Shown: piece by piece, positions 22,500 to 27,344 of the stretch | Numbering within the stretch: position 1 is the stretch's first letter | How the letters are laid out: every line of letters begins with the position of its first letter | Assembly: GCA_948896875.1 (NCBI GenBank) | Contig: CAQUWW010000003.1 | Coordinates: 16,700 to 44,043, forward strand | Origin: an uncultured Acetatifactor sp. | GTDB taxonomy: Bacteria; Bacillota; Clostridia; Lachnospirales; Lachnospiraceae | Direction of reading: 5' to 3' | Length of the DNA: 27,344 nt | Made by a program: the position numbers and the translations under genes | Notes under the pieces: model-generated | What the model was told of the DNA's origin: nothing | The model's input: the letters and a program-made list of their open reading frames with translations, nothing else | Database searches by the model: none

Positions 22500-24752
22500 T
22501 CATTTTTGAACCCGCATTATTCCCCGCTTTTGCATCCGTCCATAGATTGCCGCACCGCACAGGCCGACCACCGTGATGCCGCTGACGGCCTCCGCCACAT
22601 GCCAGTACCACATCCCCGCATAGCGCACCTGAATCTCTCCCTCAAAGCCTTGTGGAAATTCTACTCTCACATCCACATTGTCTCCCTTTCCCACAGGCAG
22701 CTTCTCTCCGGTGGCTTTGTCCCGGGCCTCATACCCTTTGTAGTACAGCATTGGAAAATCTATATAACCGGAATCTGCCTTCACATGGGCCTGTGCTGTC
22801 AGGCCTTTTTTTCTGTAAGAGGTCATTTCCACGCCCTCCGAAAGCACAGACGCATGATATGTCATATGCTCCAGGGATGCGCCCTCGGGAAGGTATTCCG
22901 CCCCCAGCACCGCGGAATGTCCCACGCCCTGTCCGGAATACAATTTGATAAAATCCCCTCTGGTCAGCAGCAGGTCATTTACCTGGTATGTGGTAAATAT
23001 AACGGCCACTGCCCCGATCAAGAGCAGCACCCACTTCCCGGTCAGTGTCTTCCAGTTCTCTCTGAGTGCCCACCCCGCCATGACACAGGCCGGCATGACC
23101 ATACAGGTTCCTGCGATTCCCGTCAGCCTTGTGGGGAACTGCAATGAACCGTTTAATGTGGCAAACAGCCTGTTCCAGGCGCTCAACGCATCCCAGGGAA
23201 AATAGCAGGTACTCATGAACAATACAACACACCCCAGGAAAAGCAAGATATTGGCTGCTTTCTTCTCCCGCCTTTGCTCTTCTGTCAGCGTCTCTTTGGA
23301 ATGTCTTAAGCATAAGCCAATCCAAAGCACCACACACACAAGCAGAGCCATTCCGATCCCGATTGGCTCCGTATCTACCATCCCCGTCTCTGCAAACCTG
23401 GAAGAGGCGCCGCCTGCCTGAAGAGTATAGAACAAATGGGCGGGAAGAACTCCTCTGTTCTGTATCATTACATTGGCATTATGTCCAAAATAATACTGAT
23501 CCGCCATCATCAGGTCCAAAAAAGGAACCAGGAACCAGGCATTGATAGCCGCGGTCATCACCACCGTGAGAGTCAATACCTGCAGTGTCCGGGGAGAAAA
23601 GGTCTTTTTCCAGAGAAAGAGGCACAGAAATACCACAAAGACACCTGCCATCTCGCAGGTCAACGCATGAGACTGTATGATGCCGGTGAACCCTGCCGCC
23701 GGAATCAGCCAGTTCCAAAGGTACCCTTTTTGTCCGGAGTCCTCCGTGTATATCCGATAGAATCCCCAGGCCAGCAGCGGCAGGAAAATCATGGCTGTGT
23801 ACTCTCCCACTGCGGCACGATTGTAAATATTATAAATGCGGTATGGCATCAATGTATACAGTACACATCCGAACATTCCGACAGCACGGCTCCGAAAGCA
23901 TTTGGAAAAGCTGAGATAGGCGATGTATGCCGTGGCCAGATTCACCGTCACCACAAACAACCGGTATGCCACATCCGGGCTGAATCCTAAAAGGCGATAC
24001 AGCGCGGGAATCAGCAAAAAGGTATCCCCATAGAAGACAGAATTGGCATATCCGTGGCCGGCCAGCCACATGGATTCTATCCGCACCGCCAGTTCTCCCC
24101 GAAGAATATGTTCCGCCAGCGCCTCAATCCGCATGAGATGAAAAACCAGATCCGCGCCGATCATGTTATAATCTACCAGCACCGGCAGCGAAGAAAGCAG
24201 CGCCAGCCCGGGGATTCCGAAAATGACCAGCTTCTTTTCCGCCGGAATCCTCTGCCGTCTGTTCTCCATGGCCAGCATCAGCACACCATTCAGAAGCAGA
24301 CTGCCTAGTATGACCCAGAAAAGGAATACCCGACTCCGCCCTGTCCCCGCGATAATCTCCGCGCCATTAACCTGAAGACTTTCCGCGCCATTATCAAGCA
24401 CTTCCACCCGAAGGTGCTCCACACCATCCAGCAGATAAAACTGACATTCTCCCACCTGGATGCCTGCATAAAGCGGCGCAAAATTACACTGGAGGGTCCG
24501 ATACGGCTCCACGTCCAGCGCTACGCCAAAGGCGCTGACCTGGTCTTCTTCTGTGTCATAGTAGAGTCTGGCTGTATAGACACCTGCAGGCAGAGACACT
24601 CCTTCTCCCAGGAGCCGGTCTGTCTCCTCCGTTCCCACCACAATGCCATGCTTCCCGAACAAGCCTGCCACCCCGATGAAAAGCAATACCAGCTCCACAC
24701 ACAGCAATATTCTGATTTTTCGATTCTGTATAAACTCAGACATTTTTCCCAC
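22500..24752 (-). CDS. Large GT-C/YfhO-like membrane protein, paralogue copy 1
   Basis: The protein has 750 residues. A GTG at 24752 has GGAG eight bases upstream. An ATG at 24743 is also possible. After the first span there is an external beta-rich domain (about 34-135). About ten spans follow, starting near 140, with ADLVFHLMRIE (200-210) in an early loop, the GT-C-like acidic position. IYNRAAVGEYTAM and NAWFLVPFLD lie further on. The last 130 residues form an external domain with EYLPEGA, LYYKGYEA and RYAGMWYW, then a final span. The family resembles the so-called PTPS-related membrane domain and YfhO. The first name is historical and implies no pterin chemistry. It probably transfers a lipid-linked sugar or glycan outside the cell. 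Confidence 0.78.
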   Translation of the reverse strand: MGKMSEFIQNRKIRILLCVELVLLFIGVAGLFGKHGIVVGTEETDRLLGEGVSLPAGVYTARLYYDTEEDQVSAFGVALDVEPYRTLQCNFAPLYAGIQVGECQFYLLDGVEHLRVEVLDNGAESLQVNGAEIIAGTGRSRVFLFWVILGSLLLNGVLMLAMENRRQRIPAEKKLVIFGIPGLALLSSLPVLVDYNMIGADLVFHLMRIEALAEHILRGELAVRIESMWLAGHGYANSVFYGDTFLLIPALYRLLGFSPDVAYRLFVVTVNLATAYIAYLSFSKCFRSRAVGMFGCVLYTLMPYRIYNIYNRAAVGEYTAMIFLPLLAWGFYRIYTEDSGQKGYLWNWLIPAAGFTGIIQSHALTCEMAGVFVVFLCLFLWKKTFSPRTLQVLTLTVVMTAAINAWFLVPFLDLMMADQYYFGHNANVMIQNRGVLPAHLFYTLQAGGASSRFAETGMVDTEPIGIGMALLVCVVLWIGLCLRHSKETLTEEQRREKKAANILLFLGCVVLFMSTCYFPWDALSAWNRLFATLNGSLQFPTRLTGIAGTCMVMPACVMAGWALRENWKTLTGKWVLLLIGAVAVIFTTYQVNDLLLTRGDFIKLYSGQGVGHSAVLGAEYLPEGASLEHMTYHASVLSEGVEMTSYRKKGLTAQAHVKADSGYIDFPMLYYKGYEARDKATGEKLPVGKGDNVDVRVEFPQGFEGEIQVRYAGMWYWHVAEAVSGITVVGLCGAAIYGRMQKRGIMRVQK

Positions 24753-26208
24753 TTTTATGTCTCCTCAGTATATGCATCGCCAGGCATCCGCCTGACGCCA
24801 GGACTGAAATGATTTCGCACATTCTCCATACCATCGATTCCTGCGCTACAAGCGGAATCGACATAACATCCAGTGCAATTTCTTCCGGACGGATATAATA
24901 TCCTGTCTTAAGCAAATTCCCGATAAAAAACTGTGTTGTGCCAAGAGAGGCCGCCGTCGCCGCAAAAAGAAGGATTCGAACTCTTTTTTCCGTCTCCTGC
25001 CCGGCCGCCTGCCAAAGCGTGACACAGGCTATGGCCACCAGGCAGACACAGGCCGGCACTGTCCATTTCGTGGGAGTCTGCAGCATTGCAAGCAGAATGG
25101 AACACAGCATATTTCTGTCCTCAAACAAATCCCATGGAAACCTGCAGCTGCTCAGAAAAATCAGTGCCAGACACAGCCACAACATTCTGTTGGCAAAAAC
25201 AGCTTTTTCCTCTTTTTGCTCATATCTGCCTGTAAACAGGATCCACAGGCGGAAAATGACCAGCGCCGTCACCGCGATTCCCGGCCCCATGGCTCTGGCA
25301 CCCGCCAATCCGTTTTCAAAGTAGGAAGTGTCTCTGCCTCCCCAATGATACACACTCAAATATTGTACAAAATAGGTCCCCAGAGCTTGAAAATCCCGGG
25401 ACAGCAGCATTTCCACATTCGCCGCATCCCGCAGCCGCAACAGCATTGGAATCAAAAACCAGGCGTTCAGAAGCAGGGAAAAGACCGCAGTCCTGCCCAG
25501 AACCAAAAGCGTCTTCTTTCTCAGAGAACGCCTTCCCATACAAAGGACAGCAAGCACCACCATCCCCACCATTACAAAAAAGATAGAAGTGGAAGAAACC
25601 GCCAGCAGGCTAAATCCCCATGTGAAAGGAATCCACAGTTTGTCATACTCCTTTCTTTCCTGTTCCATGCTATAAAGTCTGATGATCCCTGACAGAATCA
25701 GCGGTAGAAAGGTCCATGCCGCAATATTCCCAAGATTGCCATTCACATACAATTCATCCAGCCGGCAGGGGCACCATGTATAAAGCATACTGCCCGCCAT
25801 TGCAATATCCCATCTCCCGAAGCATTTTTCAAAACAGTGAAAGGCCACCAGTGCGGTACCCAGGTTTGCCAGAAAAAGCGACAGGCCGTAAGCTGCCCCC
25901 AGCCCCATTCCAAACAGGCGGAATACGGCCGGTATCAGATAAAAGACATCCGCCTGAAAGGAGACCGCTCCATATCCGAAATCCGGCACAGGACAGATTC
26001 CGGTACGAACAGGAAAGAAATGTCCCAGGCCCTGGCTCACCGCCTCTATTCTGCCCAGAGAAGCCCGGAGATCGCCGCCCTCCAGAAGATAACCTGTCAT
26101 CAGGGGCACAGAGGCCACGCAGACAATCAGCGTCAGGCCAAAAAGCGTCCACTTTCCGTTTTCTTTCTTTTCTTTCCCTTCCTTCACCTTAAGATACCCG
26201 CTTCTCAT
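24736..26208 (-). CDS. Shortened GT-C/YfhO-like paralogue, copy 2
   Basis: The protein has 490 residues. GGAGGAG seven bases before the ATG at 26208 gives the start, which overlaps copy 3 by 20 bp. It shares the core with copy 1: RIEAV after the first span, ADVFYLIPAVFRLFG for copy 1 GDTFLLIPALYRLLG, AFHCFEKCFGR for LSFSKCFRSR, NAWFLIP and CRFPWD. It lacks both outer domains, namely the beta-rich part after span 1 and the roughly 110-residue C-terminal domain. It also changes the early motif from DLVFHLMRIE to DLRASLGRIE (46-55), losing the Phe-His pair. The frame is intact and well initiated, so this is not an obvious pseudogene. It may be a non-catalytic partner of copies 1 and 3 (inference). 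Confidence 0.75.
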   Translation of the reverse strand: MRSGYLKVKEGKEKKENGKWTLFGLTLIVCVASVPLMTGYLLEGGDLRASLGRIEAVSQGLGHFFPVRTGICPVPDFGYGAVSFQADVFYLIPAVFRLFGMGLGAAYGLSLFLANLGTALVAFHCFEKCFGRWDIAMAGSMLYTWCPCRLDELYVNGNLGNIAAWTFLPLILSGIIRLYSMEQERKEYDKLWIPFTWGFSLLAVSSTSIFFVMVGMVVLAVLCMGRRSLRKKTLLVLGRTAVFSLLLNAWFLIPMLLRLRDAANVEMLLSRDFQALGTYFVQYLSVYHWGGRDTSYFENGLAGARAMGPGIAVTALVIFRLWILFTGRYEQKEEKAVFANRMLWLCLALIFLSSCRFPWDLFEDRNMLCSILLAMLQTPTKWTVPACVCLVAIACVTLWQAAGQETEKRVRILLFAATAASLGTTQFFIGNLLKTGYYIRPEEIALDVMSIPLVAQESMVWRMCEIISVLASGGCLAMHILRRHKSGKNV

Positions 26209-27344
26209 TTTCCCACTCCTCCGCGGAAAGTCCCTTTTTCAATCTCCTCTGCCCGAACATTTCCATTCCGACTCTCTTCCACCAGAAATAGACTGCCATT
26301 CCGGCCGCCGTCAAAAGTGTGACACCTTCCCCGCCTCTCCAGTACCAGGGACTTACAAACCGCACCCGGACATCACCGGTATAGCCCGCGGGAATGTCCA
26401 CCGTCACCTCGAAATTGTCTCCGGCATAGCAGTTCAGCACTTCCCCGCTTTCTGCATCATAAGCCCGATACCCTTTGTAATACAGGAGTGAAAAAGCCGC
26501 TTTCCCTTCCTGTCCGTGGTTTTCCATATGTACGTCCGCACCCAGGGCACCCTTCTCATAATCCGCCGTGCGGATTCCCTCCGAGCACACAGGATCATGA
26601 TACATGAACTGCTCCGGATCCGCTCCATAGGGCAGATACTCTCCCCCTGCAATATAGCCTGTGGATATCCCCTCTCCGTTATAAGTTCTGAGCACATTGG
26701 AAGTGGCCATCGTATGATCCATCAGATGAATGCTGCTGAGGAACAGCAGCAAAATCATACCGCCAAAGTAGCCTGCCTTCAGCGCTTCCTTCCCGTCACG
26801 CATCACATATTTCGCCCCCAGACCGGCCACTGCCGTCAGGCACAGATTTGCGATGGTCAGGAAACGATTGGGGTGCTGAACGCTGGAGATCAGCGTGGCC
26901 GCCACACTGTTCATCGACTGCAATTTATCCCAGGGAAACAGGCTCAGACTCATCAACATTGCCACAATGGAAAAACACCCTGCCACCTTTCCCAGGATTC
27001 TCTCTTTTCTCTCCAGTTTATTCATCTTACCTTCAAAACACAGATACGCCAGAAAAGCCAACGCGGCTATGGGAGCAATTCCAACTCCCACAGGCGCGGT
27101 ATCCGCCATGCCGTTGCTGTCGAAGAACACTTCGCTGCCATTGATAAAATAAGTGAACAGCAAATGGGCGGGAAACAATCCCCTGGACTGGATGGTCCTG
27201 CCGGACACATGATGAATGACGAAATCTCCTGTGAGCATGTAATCCACAAAGGGCACCAAAAACCAGGCGCTGAGCAGAATGGTATAGCATACCGTTTTGG
27301 CCAGAACCAGAAAAGTTCGGGGACGAAACACCTTTTTCCATAAA
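26189..27344 (-). CDS. GT-C/YfhO-like membrane protein, paralogue copy 3 (N-terminus outside window)
   Basis: The visible C-terminal 384 residues stay in frame to the right edge. A GTG at 27331 looks like an internal codon. The four codons before it read LWKK, and LWKKVFRPRTF aligns with LWKKTFSPRTL in the middle of copy 1, so the true start lies beyond the window. SAWFLVPFVD, a RGLFPAHLLFTY loop, LFPWDKLQSMN and SVQHPNRFLT follow. The C-terminal external domain has EYLPYGA, LLYYKGYRAY, NFEVTVDIPAGYTGDVRV and PWYWRGGEG, as in copy 1, then a last span and a basic tail. It is the same family as copy 1 and probably a full-length enzyme. The operon promoter must lie upstream of this gene. Confidence 0.8.
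   Translation of the reverse strand, partial: LWKKVFRPRTFLVLAKTVCYTILLSAWFLVPFVDYMLTGDFVIHHVSGRTIQSRGLFPAHLLFTYFINGSEVFFDSNGMADTAPVGVGIAPIAALAFLAYLCFEGKMNKLERKERILGKVAGCFSIVAMLMSLSLFPWDKLQSMNSVAATLISSVQHPNRFLTIANLCLTAVAGLGAKYVMRDGKEALKAGYFGGMILLLFLSSIHLMDHTMATSNVLRTYNGEGISTGYIAGGEYLPYGADPEQFMYHDPVCSEGIRTADYEKGALGADVHMENHGQEGKAAFSLLYYKGYRAYDAESGEVLNCYAGDNFEVTVDIPAGYTGDVRVRFVSPWYWRGGEGVTLLTAAGMAVYFWWKRVGMEMFGQRRLKKGLSAEEWENEKRVS

Noticed and set aside
22500..27344. Pterin-related function suggested by the PTPS-related family name
   Set aside because: The name is historical. These are polytopic membrane proteins with GT-C/YfhO-like layout and no pterin synthase motifs.

Overview
The window looks like a cell-surface glycan locus of a Gram-positive Firmicute, most likely a clostridial gut anaerobe of the Lachnospiraceae type. 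That assignment is an inference from three things: strong AGGAGG-type ribosome binding sites before most genes, the mix of polytopic membrane families, and moderate base composition judged by eye. No rRNA, tRNA, CRISPR array or transposase gene is visible.

Layout. (1) Positions 1-2062, minus strand: the 5' part of a large single-pass membrane protein that runs off the left edge. It has a cytoplasmic domain of about sixteen 12-residue Glu/Tyr repeats, one membrane span, a prealbumin/SpaA-like segment and a Pro/Thr repeat stalk. (2) A 195-bp divergent promoter region. (3) 2258-3412, plus strand: a membrane-anchored SGNH-fold protein that lacks the usual nucleophile. (4) 3376-27344, minus strand: one tightly packed run of 20 genes, probably a single operon whose promoter lies beyond the right edge. 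It converges on gene 3 with a 37-bp overlap.

Read 5' to 3' (right to left), the run encodes three paralogous GT-C/YfhO-like membrane proteins, a GT52 sialyltransferase-like enzyme, a PglK-type lipid-linked-oligosaccharide flippase and a GT2 glycosyltransferase. Then come PseF, an FkbH-type HAD-IIIC protein, an acyl carrier protein, PseH, PseI and PseG. The last part holds an SGNH esterase-like protein, a GtrII-type membrane glucosyltransferase, a GtrB-type polyprenyl-phosphate glycosyltransferase, a WecE/RffA aminotransferase and four more polytopic or membrane-anchored proteins.

How the genes fit together (inference). PseH, PseG, PseI and PseF give the late steps to CMP-pseudaminic acid or a relative. 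PseB and PseC are not in the window. The GT52 enzyme carries the EDG and HP motifs of bacterial sialyltransferases and is the best candidate to transfer the nonulosonate. PglK would flip the lipid-linked glycan. GtrB and GtrII would add a polyprenyl-phosphate-donated hexose outside the cell. The large GT-C-like proteins may be extracytoplasmic transferases or ligases. The most unusual element is the FkbH-ACP pair wedged between pseF and pseH. It suggests an acyl group such as glyceryl is built on the carrier protein and placed on the sugar in place of a plain acetyl group.
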